DNA of 43,711 bases from an uncultured Aeromonadaceae bacterium (GCA_945957385.1 CAMFKP010000032.1:1-43711), one strand, 5' to 3'. Counted from the first letter of the stretch, positions 33,018 through 42,050 are shown. The notes: a model not told the origin generated them from the letters alone. Program-made: numbers and translations.

Positions 33018-34862
33018 CTAGCGTTTGTTGTAGTGGCGTAACGTATCCAGCATTTGCATCAGTTTGTCGCGCGGTAACTGATTTTTCTCCAGTTCACGGT
33101 AGCGGCCATCGCGCACCGTCAGCCGGCCGTTGTTGTCGATCAGCGTAATGTGATCTTTCTGGTACAGGGCCGTTTCGGTGTAGCTACCCATGATGACGCC
33201 ATCATGATCCGGCAACGAGAACAGGTTCTGGCCGATGCTATAGTCCGCCGTCGCATTGTGGCAGCCGAGCAGCTCGGGCATCAGGGTCGCGGTCAAGTCA
33301 TAGTGGCTGGTCAGGCCATCATGCTGGCCTTGGCCCTTGCCTGGCCAATGCACGACCAGCGGGACATGGGTCTGGGTGGCGGTGAAGTTGCCGTTGTGTC
33401 CCCAGTAGTTCAGTCCGTTGTCATTGAACTCTTCGCCGTGATCGGCCGAGATGATGACAACCGTGTTATCCCATAATCCCTGTTGTTTTAGTTGATGCTC
33501 AATTTGCGCCAGCTGGTCGTCGGCGAAATGCGCGGCGTTCTTGTAGCGATTGAAGTACGGCGTTTTGTCGAAGTTCGGGCCCAGCGCCATCTGGTTAACC
33601 TCTTCCCACTCGGGCAGAAACGGTTTGTGATAGCCCTTGGGGGTGCTGTACGCGTGGGGCGCGTCGAAGAACAGGAAGCTGAAGAACGGTGCGTGCTGCT
33701 GTGCCAACCACTGTTTCCAGTCATGGGTGACGTCCAGATCCCGCTCGGCGGCACCGTGACCATCAGACTCCAGGCGCAAGTCAGGCACAGAGGCAAACAC
33801 CGTCTGGTTGAATTCCGGTTTGGTCAGTTTGGCACTGGTGAAGACGCCAATCTGATAGCCCTGTTGCTGCAGTGCCGAAATCAGGGCTGCAGGACGACGA
33901 TGGGTCAATGCCGCTTGCCAATAACCGGGCGGGATGCCGTAAAACAGGCCAAACACACCGGCACGCGTACCATTTGATGCCGAAACATGTTGCCGGAACT
34001 GCCACTCCTGGCTGGCCAGTCGGCTGAGCGTGGGCATGATCTCCGGGGTCTGCATATCGGCGCGCAGCGCATCGATCAAGACGACGACCAGGTTCAGTGG
34101 TTTAGCTGCGGGCTGGCACTGCAACGGGTGCAGTGGATAGTTGAAGTCACTGGCGTCGGTATCCAGTTTGACACTGCGGTTTTGTAGCTGCTCGGGCGTG
34201 ATGATGCCCAGCCGTAACATCAGGCGGTTTGCCGTGAGCGGAAAAAACAGCGGCAACTCACCGCTGAGTCGGGTGATCGGACGGTAGTCGACTGCGGCGG
34301 CCCAGGTGCTGAGCGCGTTGGTGATCAGCAGGCTGACGAAAATGAGGACGGCAACCGGGCGGCCATGCCGCCAGCGCAGATGCCAGCGTTGTACACCCCA
34401 GGTGACGCTGGTGGCCAGCAGCGCGAGTACGGCGACCAGCAGTGCGATCATCAGCTGCATGCGCAGGCTGAAACTGATGATTTGACCGCCGCCATTGACC
34501 AGCAGGTCAAGCACGGCGCCATTGATGTGGAAGCGGTACTGCTGGTAGACGAAGGTATCGGCGAGCAGCAGGGTCATCAGCAGGGTGCTGCAGAGTGTCG
34601 CCCAGATGCGCGGACCACGTCGCTGTGGCCACAGCAGCAGCGGCGGCAGTATGAGTACCGTACTCAGCAGCAGAGAGAGCAGACTGAAATGACCAATCCG
34701 GCTCAGCAACAGGTACGTGATCGCCAGCGGCTCGGTTGGCCAACTGTTGCTATCCAGATAGTGCAGGCTGATGGCGCTGGCGGCGAGGGCTTGTCCGCAG
34801 ACAAACCAGCCGAACCAGCGCAGGCTGATGGCTAAATTTTGACGTAAAAAGTTCTGTTCCAT
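33018..34862 (-). CDS. yejM: YejM/PbgA (LapC)-family inner-membrane sulfatase-fold protein
   Basis: This 614-residue protein resembles E. coli YejM (PbgA/LapC), which tunes LPS synthesis by acting through LapB on FtsH-mediated LpxC turnover. Five membrane segments occupy about residues 15-200 (DUF3413 region, with SRIGHFSLLSLLLSTV and DYRPITRLSGELPLFFPLTANR). The rest is a periplasmic alkaline-phosphatase-fold domain. Unlike E. coli YejM as I recall it, the metal and nucleophile pattern is complete: D264 (IDALRAD), T299 (SNGTRAG) and D474-H475 (SADHGEE). It could therefore be enzymatically active. The start at 34862 has AGGA upstream; 34883, directly after the coaD stop, is the alternative. 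Location beside coaD and the LPS genes fits an envelope role. Confidence 0.8.
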   Translation of the reverse strand: MEQNFLRQNLAISLRWFGWFVCGQALAASAISLHYLDSNSWPTEPLAITYLLLSRIGHFSLLSLLLSTVLILPPLLLWPQRRGPRIWATLCSTLLMTLLLADTFVYQQYRFHINGAVLDLLVNGGGQIISFSLRMQLMIALLVAVLALLATSVTWGVQRWHLRWRHGRPVAVLIFVSLLITNALSTWAAAVDYRPITRLSGELPLFFPLTANRLMLRLGIITPEQLQNRSVKLDTDASDFNYPLHPLQCQPAAKPLNLVVVLIDALRADMQTPEIMPTLSRLASQEWQFRQHVSASNGTRAGVFGLFYGIPPGYWQAALTHRRPAALISALQQQGYQIGVFTSAKLTKPEFNQTVFASVPDLRLESDGHGAAERDLDVTHDWKQWLAQQHAPFFSFLFFDAPHAYSTPKGYHKPFLPEWEEVNQMALGPNFDKTPYFNRYKNAAHFADDQLAQIEHQLKQQGLWDNTVVIISADHGEEFNDNGLNYWGHNGNFTATQTHVPLVVHWPGKGQGQHDGLTSHYDLTATLMPELLGCHNATADYSIGQNLFSLPDHDGVIMGSYTETALYQKDHITLIDNNGRLTVRDGRYRELEKNQLPRDKLMQMLDTLRHYNKR

Positions 34863-34883
34863 GGGGTCCTGGCTTGTGTGCAT

Positions 34884-35369
34884 TCAGGGTTGAAGCGCGA
34901 TGCGGGCGTTGACAGCGGCGGCTATGCTTTCCGGCACAAAACAGCTGACGTCACCACCATGCAGCGCGACTTCGCGAACCAGCGTGGAGGAGATAAATGC
35001 CAGCTCGGCGGCGGGCGGCATATAGAGGATTTCCAGCTCCGGCACCATGCGCCGGTACATGCCGACCAGTTGCTGCTCGTAATCAAAATCGCTGACAGAG
35101 CGCACGCCGCGTAACAACACGTCGGCCCCGGTCTGCTTGAGGTGATCGATCAGCAGACCGGAGAAGCCTTCAACGCGCACATTCGGCCAGGGCGCACAGA
35201 CCGCCTTGGCCAGGGCGACGCGGGTCTCGAGATCGAATAACGGGCGTTTACCCGGACTCATCGCAATCGCGACCACCACCTGATCAAACAGGCGTGCGGC
35301 GCGGCGGATCAAATCCAGGTGACCCAGGGTCAGGGGATCAAAGGTTCCGGGAAACAGGGCAAGGCTCAT
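34884..35369 (-). CDS. coaD: Phosphopantetheine adenylyltransferase
   Basis: This 161-residue enzyme transfers AMP from ATP to 4'-phosphopantetheine, the next-to-last step of coenzyme A synthesis. The nucleotidyltransferase signature FPGTFDPLTLGH (TxGH type) lies at residues 6-17. The substrate region is LLIDHLKQTGADVLLRGVRSVSDFDYE, and ISSTLVRE closes the ATP site. The start codon directly follows the stop codon of the upstream glycosyltransferase gene, so translation is coupled. The downstream YejM-like gene begins within about 20 bases. Confidence 0.97.
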   Translation of the reverse strand: MSLALFPGTFDPLTLGHLDLIRRAARLFDQVVVAIAMSPGKRPLFDLETRVALAKAVCAPWPNVRVEGFSGLLIDHLKQTGADVLLRGVRSVSDFDYEQQLVGMYRRMVPELEILYMPPAAELAFISSTLVREVALHGGDVSCFVPESIAAAVNARIALQP

Positions 35370-36431
35370 CTAGCAGGCTCCGCTGGTGGTCTCAAGCAGG
35401 TGATCGAGGGCGCTGGTTACCATCTCCAGCGTGATGTGCTGCATCGCATCCTCACGTTTGAGACGGCTGCGCCATGGTAACAGATCAACGCTCAACCCGG
35501 TTTGTTCCAGCATCAGGGGTTCAAAGACGCTAACCGCCGCCTGTTGCCACAGATAGGGACCAGTACGGCGCGGCGTCTGATCGGCATACAGGCCGAGCAC
35601 CGGGATATCGGCGGCATTGCCGATGTGCGCTGGACCGGAATCGGGTGAGACCAGCACCCGTGACTGCTTCATCAGGGCCAGCAGCTGTTTGAGGTTGGTC
35701 TGGCCAATCAGGTTCAGTGGAGGTTGAGGACAAGCGGCGCAAATATCCGTCCCCAGTTGGCGCTCACTGACGCTCGGGCCGCCACACAGCACGACTTGCA
35801 ATCCACGCTGCTGGGCATGGGTAACCAGGCCGGCATAGCCTGCGACATGCCAGTTACGGCTGGCTTTGCTGGCCGAAGGGCTCAGCAGCAGCGTCGGCTG
35901 GCCCTGTAATTGGCTGCGCGCCCAGGCATCCTCGTCGGCTGAGGTGGGAATCGCCCACTGTGCCGCCGTGGTCGCCACGCCCAGTTCATCGGCAAAGGCC
36001 AGCAGGTTGTCGACCACGTGGCGGCGCGCCAGTGGTGGCGCCGGCACCTTATGGTTAGTGAATAACCACTGACCATCGGCCGCGCGTTCGCGGCAAAAGC
36101 CGAGCCGATAGCGGGCGCGGATGCCGAGCGTCAGCAGGCTGGCACGCAGTGCGGCCTGCATATGCAACAAGGCATCGAAGCGACGGCCGCGCAGCTGTTT
36201 CCAGACCTTCAGGTAGCCGCGCCAGCCGGCTTTCTTGTCGAAGACGATCACCTCGACACCCGGTAGATCGCCGAGCAGGCTGGCTTCAATCTTGCCCATT
36301 ATCCAGGTGATCTCGGTGGTCGGCCATTGCCGCTGGATCGCCTGCACCACGGCTACAGTGTTGACACAATCGCCAATGGCAGACAGACGTACCACACACA
36401 GCCGCCGCGGGGCGGAAGTAAACAGGGACAT
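35370..36431 (-). CDS. Glycosyltransferase family 9 (heptosyltransferase-like)
   Basis: This 353-residue cytoplasmic enzyme has the GT9 fold seen in the LPS heptosyltransferases. The N-terminal half starts LCVVRLSAIGDCVNTVAVVQAIQ, the typical GDxxxxxP-like loop. The C-terminal half has the ADP-heptose-binding pattern SPDSGPAHIGNAADIPVLGLYA, preceded by LNLIGQTNLKQLLALM. It probably adds heptose to the LPS inner core, but acceptor and linkage cannot be told. GGAG lies eight bases before ATG 36431. It is divergent from kdkA, with about 90 bases between the starts, and directly coupled to coaD. Confidence 0.87.
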   Translation of the reverse strand: MSLFTSAPRRLCVVRLSAIGDCVNTVAVVQAIQRQWPTTEITWIMGKIEASLLGDLPGVEVIVFDKKAGWRGYLKVWKQLRGRRFDALLHMQAALRASLLTLGIRARYRLGFCRERAADGQWLFTNHKVPAPPLARRHVVDNLLAFADELGVATTAAQWAIPTSADEDAWARSQLQGQPTLLLSPSASKASRNWHVAGYAGLVTHAQQRGLQVVLCGGPSVSERQLGTDICAACPQPPLNLIGQTNLKQLLALMKQSRVLVSPDSGPAHIGNAADIPVLGLYADQTPRRTGPYLWQQAAVSVFEPLMLEQTGLSVDLLPWRSRLKREDAMQHITLEMVTSALDHLLETTSGAC

Positions 36432-36521
36432 GGCGCAACTCCGGAGTGGAAATGGGCGCATTATGCAAAGTCGGCATGGGGTTGTAAAATGCCGGCCTTT
36501 GAATCAGATACGAGAACCGAG

Positions 36522-37238
36522 ATGCAACAACTGCAAGCCTGGCAAAACGGCTCCGTGACCTGCTGGTACGATGCCGCGGCCTTGCCTGAATTCAGTGCAA
36601 CCTGTTTCGATGCGGCTTATTGGCAGCAGCGCGATGCCGTGCTGGGGCAGTCGCGTGGGCGGGGTATCACCTGGTTTGTGCAGGGATCCGTGATGCCACT
36701 GGTACTGCGCCATTACTGGCGTGGCGGGCTGATGGGCAAACTGCTCGGCGATCGGTTCTTCTATTGCGGTTTGAAACGCACCCGTTGCCGCCGCGAGTAT
36801 GCCTTGCTGACCTACCTGGCGGATGCCGGTCTGCCGGTGCCACGGGCGGTTGGCGCAAGGGTGGTACGGCGTGGCCTCTGCTACCGTGCCGATCTACTGC
36901 TCGAGCGCATTCCGGAGGCGCGCGATCTGGTCTGCCTGCTGCGTGAGCGCCCACTGACCGCCGAGGAGTGGGCGCGCGTCGGCGGAGTGATCCGGCAGTT
37001 ACATGATGTCGGCGCCTGGCATTCGGATCTGAACAGCCACAACCTGATGCTGGATGCCCAGGGCAAGGTATGGGTCATCGACTTTGATAAATGCGATATC
37101 CGCGGCCCGGGCCCCTGGCAGCAGCAGATGCTGGATCGCTTGCTGCGCTCACTGCGCAAGGAGCTGACCTGCAACGTCCCCTTCTACTGGCAGGAGAGTG
37201 ACTGGCCAGCGCTGCTGGCGGGCTATCAGGCTGACTGA
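36522..37238 (+). CDS. kdkA: 3-deoxy-D-manno-octulosonic acid kinase
   Basis: This 238-residue kinase phosphorylates Kdo of lipid A-Kdo at position 4 in single-Kdo LPS bacteria. The kinase-like fold shows the ATP region HYWRGGLMGKLLGDRFF, the catalytic loop HSDLNSHNLMLD and the metal-binding VIDFDKCDIRGPG, all typical of KdkA. The start is uncertain between ATG 36522 and ATG 36489 (in frame), and neither has a strong ribosome binding site. It overlaps the convergent waaA end by 13 bases. A kdkA gene next to waaA suggests an inner core with one phosphorylated Kdo, as in Haemophilus and Vibrio. Confidence 0.93.
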   Translation: MQQLQAWQNGSVTCWYDAAALPEFSATCFDAAYWQQRDAVLGQSRGRGITWFVQGSVMPLVLRHYWRGGLMGKLLGDRFFYCGLKRTRCRREYALLTYLADAGLPVPRAVGARVVRRGLCYRADLLLERIPEARDLVCLLRERPLTAEEWARVGGVIRQLHDVGAWHSDLNSHNLMLDAQGKVWVIDFDKCDIRGPGPWQQQMLDRLLRSLRKELTCNVPFYWQESDWPALLAGYQAD

Positions 37239-38503
37239 GACCCGAGTACGCCGAGGATTGCGTCCAGCGTCTTGCGCTGGGCGCCCTGATTGGCCGCCAC
37301 GACGTCAAACGCCAGCATGCCCATCTGCTGGCGTGCCTCGTCATCTTGCAACAGCTGACACACGGCCTGTGCCAGCGCCGCCGCATCCGGCAACTGCTGG
37401 CACGCCTTGCGTTCACACAACTGGCGCGTGACATCACTGAAATTGAAGCTGTGGGGACCGATCAGCGTCGGCTTGCCGAGGCTCGCCGGTTCCAGCAGGT
37501 TATGCCCGCCGACCGGCACCAGGCTGCCACCGATGAAGGCGACATCGCTCATCTGCAGCAGCAGCGGCATCTCGCCCATGGTATCGGCCAGATAGATGTC
37601 CGTCTCACGGGTGATGGCCTGCTGCCGACTGCGCCGCGCGACCCGATAGCCAGCTTGTTCGCACAGTGCCGCCACCGGATCGAAGCGCACCGGATGGCGC
37701 GGCACCAGAATCAGCAGGCTGTCCGGCACCGCGGCGCGGATGTGAGGCAACTGGGCCAGTAACTGTTCGTCTTCGCCTGGGTGGGTGCTGGCAGCAATCC
37801 ACACCGGGCGGCCATCCAGTGTACGGCGCAGCTGTTCGCCGGCGGCCACCTGCTCGGCATCGAGCTGGATGTCATATTTCAGCGAGCCGGTGACCCGCAC
37901 CTGTGCCGGATCCAGTCCCAGCCGCAGGAAGCGTGCCGCATCGTCGCGGTGTTGGCACAGCAAGAGCTGGATGTGGCGGCTCATCAGATTAAAGATGCTG
38001 CGCACCTTCTGATAACGCTGACATGAGCGTTCGGAGAGGCGGGCGTTCATGACCAGTACCGGGATCTGGCGCCGGCCGCAGGCGGCCAGCCAGTTTGGCC
38101 ACAGTTCGGTCTCCATGATCACCAGGGCCTGGGGCTGGGTCCGGCGCAGGAAACGGCCGACCGCGCCGGGATAATCCAGCGGGGCGTAGCGATGTTCGAC
38201 CAACTCACCGAGCCGGGCAATCTGATCGGCGCCGGTGCGGGTGGTGGTGGTGACCAGGATCGGCAAGTCGGGCCGTTCGGCTTTCAGTTGACGAATCAGT
38301 GGCATCGCCGCCAGGGATTCACCGACGCTGACGGTATGAAACCAGATCGGTGCCGTGGCGCTGCGCAATCGCGGCGTCCAGCCCAGCAGCTCGCGCCAGC
38401 GCCGGCCATACCCGGGTTTGCCCTGCTGTGGGCGAAAGGTGATGAATAGCACCCCTGGTAGGGCTAGATAGATCAGCAAGGTATAGAGCAGGCGATAAAA
38501 CAT
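37226..38503 (-). CDS. waaA: 3-deoxy-D-manno-octulosonic acid transferase
   Basis: This 425-residue enzyme transfers Kdo from CMP-Kdo to lipid IVA at the inner membrane. An N-terminal membrane anchor (MFYRLLYTLLIYLALPGVLF) is followed by the acceptor domain (IWFHTVSVGESLAAMPLIRQL with the catalytic Glu; METELWPNW). The GT30 donor domain (WIAASTHPGEDE, VPRHPVRF and GGSLVPVGGHNLLEPASLGKP) completes it. The length equals E. coli WaaA. The presence of kdkA predicts a monofunctional enzyme adding one Kdo, but sequence alone does not prove it. It is divergent from the first GT4 gene. Confidence 0.96.
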   Translation of the reverse strand: MFYRLLYTLLIYLALPGVLFITFRPQQGKPGYGRRWRELLGWTPRLRSATAPIWFHTVSVGESLAAMPLIRQLKAERPDLPILVTTTTRTGADQIARLGELVEHRYAPLDYPGAVGRFLRRTQPQALVIMETELWPNWLAACGRRQIPVLVMNARLSERSCQRYQKVRSIFNLMSRHIQLLLCQHRDDAARFLRLGLDPAQVRVTGSLKYDIQLDAEQVAAGEQLRRTLDGRPVWIAASTHPGEDEQLLAQLPHIRAAVPDSLLILVPRHPVRFDPVAALCEQAGYRVARRSRQQAITRETDIYLADTMGEMPLLLQMSDVAFIGGSLVPVGGHNLLEPASLGKPTLIGPHSFNFSDVTRQLCERKACQQLPDAAALAQAVCQLLQDDEARQQMGMLAFDVVAANQGAQRKTLDAILGVLGSQSA

Positions 38504-38565
38504 GTCGGACCATCACAGCGAAAATGACAGCCAGTATCGACGATGCCGGATCAGGACTCAAGGCT

Positions 38566-38593
38566 CTGGCACCTTGGTAAAGCGTGCTATCAT
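38566..38593 (+). promoter_or_regulatory. Possible promoter of the glycosyltransferase genes
   Basis: CTGGCA (38566-38571), a 16-base spacer and TATCAT (38588-38593). Transcription would begin near 38600, about 30 bases before the first GT4 gene. Confidence 0.45.
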
Positions 38594-38630
38594 CGCAGTC
38601 CACATAGCAGACTGGATCCTCTTGCCTGGA

Positions 38631-39716
38631 ATGAAGCGCATCGCCGTCTTTTGTAACAATCTCAATGCCAATGGCACAGTCAAGATTGCCTTGAGCCAAG
38701 CCGAAGTGCTGCAGCAGGCCGGGCACAGAGTGCATCTGTTTATATTCCACCCCGGGGGCGACTTTTTACCGCCACCATCGATAAGTCTGCACTATGTCTT
38801 CAATGCGTCGGCACCACAGGACCTGGATGCGAGGCAGCGCTTGTTGCAGCAGCTGGTCGAGACCGTCGAAGCACAAGCCGGGCGGTTTGATCTGTTTCTT
38901 TCTAACTCGACTAAGTGCGATCGAGTTGTGGCCGGCTGCGATTTCTCACCCTGTTACTACTTTTGTCACTGCGCTCTCCAACAGGAGCTGTTGGCCGAGC
39001 TGCGCCACGGCCCGTTGAAGTTCTGGCGGCGCTGGCTAGAGGCGAGAGCCTTGATTGGTAAACGGATCATCACGGTTTCCGAAGGCATTGCTGCTGAATT
39101 GCGCACCACCGGCTGGTTACGACCCCAAAGTGTGCAGACGATTTATAACCCATTCCAGCTGGAGCGGATCCGGGAGTTAGCGCAGGAAACGGTTGCTGAT
39201 CTTCCGGAGGAACCCTTCATGATTCATGTTGGTCGTTTCACCCGGCAGAAGCGGCACGATATCCTGTTCGATGCCTTGCGGCGCATGCCGGAGGCTCCAC
39301 CGCTGGTTTTATTGTGCAATCGACCGGAGAAGGTGCGCCGGCTGGCTCGCAAATATGGTGTTGAATCTCGCATCCTGACGCCGGGATTCCAGCATAATCC
39401 TTATGCTTGGATTGCTCGAGCATCCTTAATGTTGCTGAGTTCGGATTATGAAGGTTTGCCCACGGTCCTTATTGAGGCATTGGCCTGCGGCACACCGGTG
39501 GTGAGCACCGACTGCCCGTATGGGCCGCGCGAGATTCTTGGCGAGGAGCTCGCTGCTTATTTGGTGCCGCGCCGTGATTCGCAGGCGTTGGCGACGACGG
39601 CAATGGCCTGTTTGCGGTCGCCACCCAGTGTCTCGGCACCACCGATTCTGCATGCGGTCGCCAGTGACGTCATTGTCGAACGTTATATCGCGCTGTGCGA
39701 CGACTCACGCACATAA
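38631..39716 (+). CDS. GT4 glycosyltransferase, probably LPS core
   Basis: This 361-residue GT-B fold enzyme starts with the family loop MKRIAVFCNNLNANGTVKIALSQA. It holds ITVSEGIAAELRTTGW and TIYNPFQLERI at the domain junction. The C-terminal donor site HVGRFTRQKRHDILFDALRRM and the E-x7-E pattern DYEGLPTVLIEALACGTPVVSTD follow. It is a close paralogue of the gene at 40920, sharing long identical blocks. The ribosome binding site is weak. The longer frame from 38502 has no homology. It probably adds a hexose to the outer core. The sugar and linkage are unknown. Confidence 0.85.
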   Translation: MKRIAVFCNNLNANGTVKIALSQAEVLQQAGHRVHLFIFHPGGDFLPPPSISLHYVFNASAPQDLDARQRLLQQLVETVEAQAGRFDLFLSNSTKCDRVVAGCDFSPCYYFCHCALQQELLAELRHGPLKFWRRWLEARALIGKRIITVSEGIAAELRTTGWLRPQSVQTIYNPFQLERIRELAQETVADLPEEPFMIHVGRFTRQKRHDILFDALRRMPEAPPLVLLCNRPEKVRRLARKYGVESRILTPGFQHNPYAWIARASLMLLSSDYEGLPTVLIEALACGTPVVSTDCPYGPREILGEELAAYLVPRRDSQALATTAMACLRSPPSVSAPPILHAVASDVIVERYIALCDDSRT

Positions 39717-39735
39717 TAAATAATAAGGGGGTAGC

Positions 39736-40923
39736 ATGGAAAAAATTAAAATAGCACTAATGGTTGATGAATATTTTGGCGGTGCTGGAACAGTATTTGG
39801 AGGCTATGGTTTTTTAGCCAGAAATCTGGTGGCGAAGTATTTGCCAGATGATGAAATCGAACTAGAAGTGATCATTCGTAAAAACCGGAAAAAATCGTTT
39901 TTCCCTCGATACGAGATTATTGATGGTGTCAAAGTGTATACGTTGGCGAATAAGTTGTTTGATTTTGTTAATTATGCATTTTTCGTGAGGAAAGGATATG
40001 ATGCGTTTCTGACAATTGAATTGACGAATAACTCTTTTCGTATTCTTAGGTCCTTGCCTGGAATTAAGAAGCGCGTTCTATTCTGGGTTCAGGATCCAAG
40101 GCCTCAATATGAATGGGATGAGATAAATACCGTCAAACTGTTCCCAGAAAAAAGTTATTGGAACGCCAAAGTGTATCAGTTTGTGCACCGGCTTTGGCGC
40201 AAGGGGAGTATTTCGTTTATCACGCAGGCTAAATTCCTGGATAAGAAAGCTCGGGATTTATATCAGTTGGATGATAACACAGAGATTAATTATTTGCCCA
40301 ATCCGATTGAAATTGACTATTCGTTTGATGTGGCATTACACCCCAAAAAAAATAATGTTATTTTCCTAGGTAGAATTGAGTCAGTAAAACGTGGCTGGCT
40401 GTTTTGTGAAATAGCAAAACAAATGCCAGAATATGAATTCTTTGTATTGGGTGACTCTTTCCGTGAAAAGGGAAAAAATCAACGCATCATGGAACAATAT
40501 GCCATGATCTCAAATCTTCATTTTGTTGGTCACGTCGAGGGCCAACGCAAGAATGAGTTGATTAAAGACGCGAAAATTCTAGTGAATACCTCGATTCATG
40601 AGGCGTTACCGGTCTCATTTTTGGAGGCGTTATCCTACGGTACCCTGTTGGTCAGTTGTCGCGATCCGGATGAGTTGACGTCCCGTTTTGGGGTTTTCAC
40701 CGGTACCGTTTTGGGGGATGGTTTCGAACATGTAGACCGTTTTGTCATGGGGATCCAGCAGTTAATACAGGATGAGCCGCGCCGCCAGCAGTTGGCTGCG
40801 GCAGCCGTGACGTATATCCGCCAAGTGCACAACATTGACGTGTTTCGGCGTGATATCAAGCAACATTTGTATGCGTTGATCGGCCGTACGCCGCACCTTT
40901 CTACACCGTTGGAGCGCCAATGA
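39736..40923 (+). CDS. GT4-type glycosyltransferase, AT-rich, probably acquired
   Basis: This 395-residue GT-B glycosyltransferase has an N-terminal loop MVDEYFGGAGTVFGGYGFLARNL, a junction segment INYLPNPIEIDYS, a donor-site strand VIFLGRIESVKRGW and an acidic E-x7-E region HEALPVSFLEALSYGTLLVSC. It is much more AT-rich, with more Lys, Asn and Ile than its neighbours, until about 40620. After that its base composition returns to that of the chromosome. AAGGGGG before the start is a strong ribosome binding site. It overlaps the next gene by four bases (ATGA), so the three glycosyltransferase genes probably form an operon. The likely product is a strain-variable sugar on the LPS. Confidence 0.85.
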   Translation: MEKIKIALMVDEYFGGAGTVFGGYGFLARNLVAKYLPDDEIELEVIIRKNRKKSFFPRYEIIDGVKVYTLANKLFDFVNYAFFVRKGYDAFLTIELTNNSFRILRSLPGIKKRVLFWVQDPRPQYEWDEINTVKLFPEKSYWNAKVYQFVHRLWRKGSISFITQAKFLDKKARDLYQLDDNTEINYLPNPIEIDYSFDVALHPKKNNVIFLGRIESVKRGWLFCEIAKQMPEYEFFVLGDSFREKGKNQRIMEQYAMISNLHFVGHVEGQRKNELIKDAKILVNTSIHEALPVSFLEALSYGTLLVSCRDPDELTSRFGVFTGTVLGDGFEHVDRFVMGIQQLIQDEPRRQQLAAAAVTYIRQVHNIDVFRRDIKQHLYALIGRTPHLSTPLERQ

Positions 40924-42050
40924 TGACGGAAGCAGGCCAGCGGGTACGCGTTGCTATCATCATTCCTTCTTGCTCCGGTGGAGGGGTAACCAAGGTCATG
41001 CTGAGCCTGTATCAGGCGATGACGCAACAAGGTGCGGATGTTCATTTGTTGGTTCTGGAGAATCGCGGTGATTTCGTCTTGCCGGATGGCCTGCAAGTGC
41101 ATTACCTGTATCAATCCCGGCAGCGGCGTCTGGACAGTCGTCGCCGCATGGCGCGCAGTGTGATGGATTTGCAGCAGTTGATGGCGCTGCTGGTTGCAAC
41201 CGGGGGGCCATTTGATCTGATTTTATCTAACACCTCGCGCTGTGATCGGCTAGTTGCAGCGTGTCAGTGGCCACACACTCATTATGTGGTGCATGCCTCG
41301 CTGGAGGAAACTTTACGCCGTGAGTGGCGTTTAGGTCCCATCAAGTACTATCGGAAGTGGCGTTGGGTTAAAGGACTGTCTGGAAAGTCTCTGATCACTG
41401 TCTCTGAGGGTATCGCCGACGAGATCCGTCAGCAGGGGCGTATTACTCCGGCCGCAATGCAGACCATTTATAACCCGTTTGACCTGCTACATATCCGCCA
41501 GCTGGCAGCCTCGCCACAACCAGCGTTGCCGCAGGAGCCTTATTTGATCCATATTGGCCGCTATGCTCGCCAGAAGCGGCACGATGTGTTGTTTGCCGCG
41601 TTGAAACTATTGCCTGAGGCTCCGCGTCTGGTGCTGTTATCCAACCATCCGGATAAGGTTCTGGCTGCTGCAGAGCAAGCAGGGGTAGCTGATCGAGTGC
41701 TGGTGCCGCCTTTTCAGCAAAATCCGTATCCGTGGATTGCCCATGCGCGAGCTCTGGTGCTGAGTTCGGATTTTGAAGGTCTGCCAACTGTATTGATTGA
41801 AGCGCTGGCCTGTGGCACTCCGGTAGTCAGCACGGATTGCCCAACCGGACCGGCTGAAATTCTAACGGGAGCATTGCAACCATTTTTGGTGTCCCGCCGC
41901 GATCCGGTTGCGCTGGCGGCGGCATTAAAGGCCACATTAACAGCTTATCCACCTTGTGATTCCGCCGAAATCCTGACCAAAGTCGCCGCGGAACATATCG
42001 CTGGTTGCTACCTGGCCTTGGCTCGCTTACCAGATCCTGGCCACCAGTAA
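40920..42050 (+). CDS. GT4 glycosyltransferase, paralogue of the gene at 38631
   Basis: This 376-residue GT-B enzyme has the N-terminal loop SCSGGGVTKVMLSLYQAM, then FDLILSNTSRCDRLVAACQW, ITVSEGIADEIRQQG and TIYNPFDLLHIRQLA. The donor site is IHIGRYARQKRHDVLFAALKLL and the E-x7-E region DFEGLPTVLIEALACGTPVVSTDCP. Each block is nearly shared with the gene at 38631, so the two arose by duplication, and the AT-rich gene now lies between them. Tandem ATGs at 40920 and 40923 are possible starts. Its end overlaps the convergent glycerophosphotransferase-like gene by 43 bases. Confidence 0.87.
   Translation: MMTEAGQRVRVAIIIPSCSGGGVTKVMLSLYQAMTQQGADVHLLVLENRGDFVLPDGLQVHYLYQSRQRRLDSRRRMARSVMDLQQLMALLVATGGPFDLILSNTSRCDRLVAACQWPHTHYVVHASLEETLRREWRLGPIKYYRKWRWVKGLSGKSLITVSEGIADEIRQQGRITPAAMQTIYNPFDLLHIRQLAASPQPALPQEPYLIHIGRYARQKRHDVLFAALKLLPEAPRLVLLSNHPDKVLAAAEQAGVADRVLVPPFQQNPYPWIAHARALVLSSDFEGLPTVLIEALACGTPVVSTDCPTGPAEILTGALQPFLVSRRDPVALAAALKATLTAYPPCDSAEILTKVAAEHIAGCYLALARLPDPGHQ

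Noticed and set aside
38502..38630. N-terminal extension of the first GT4 gene
   Set aside because: The GT-B fold starts at 38631. The extension overlaps the divergent waaA start and has no homology.
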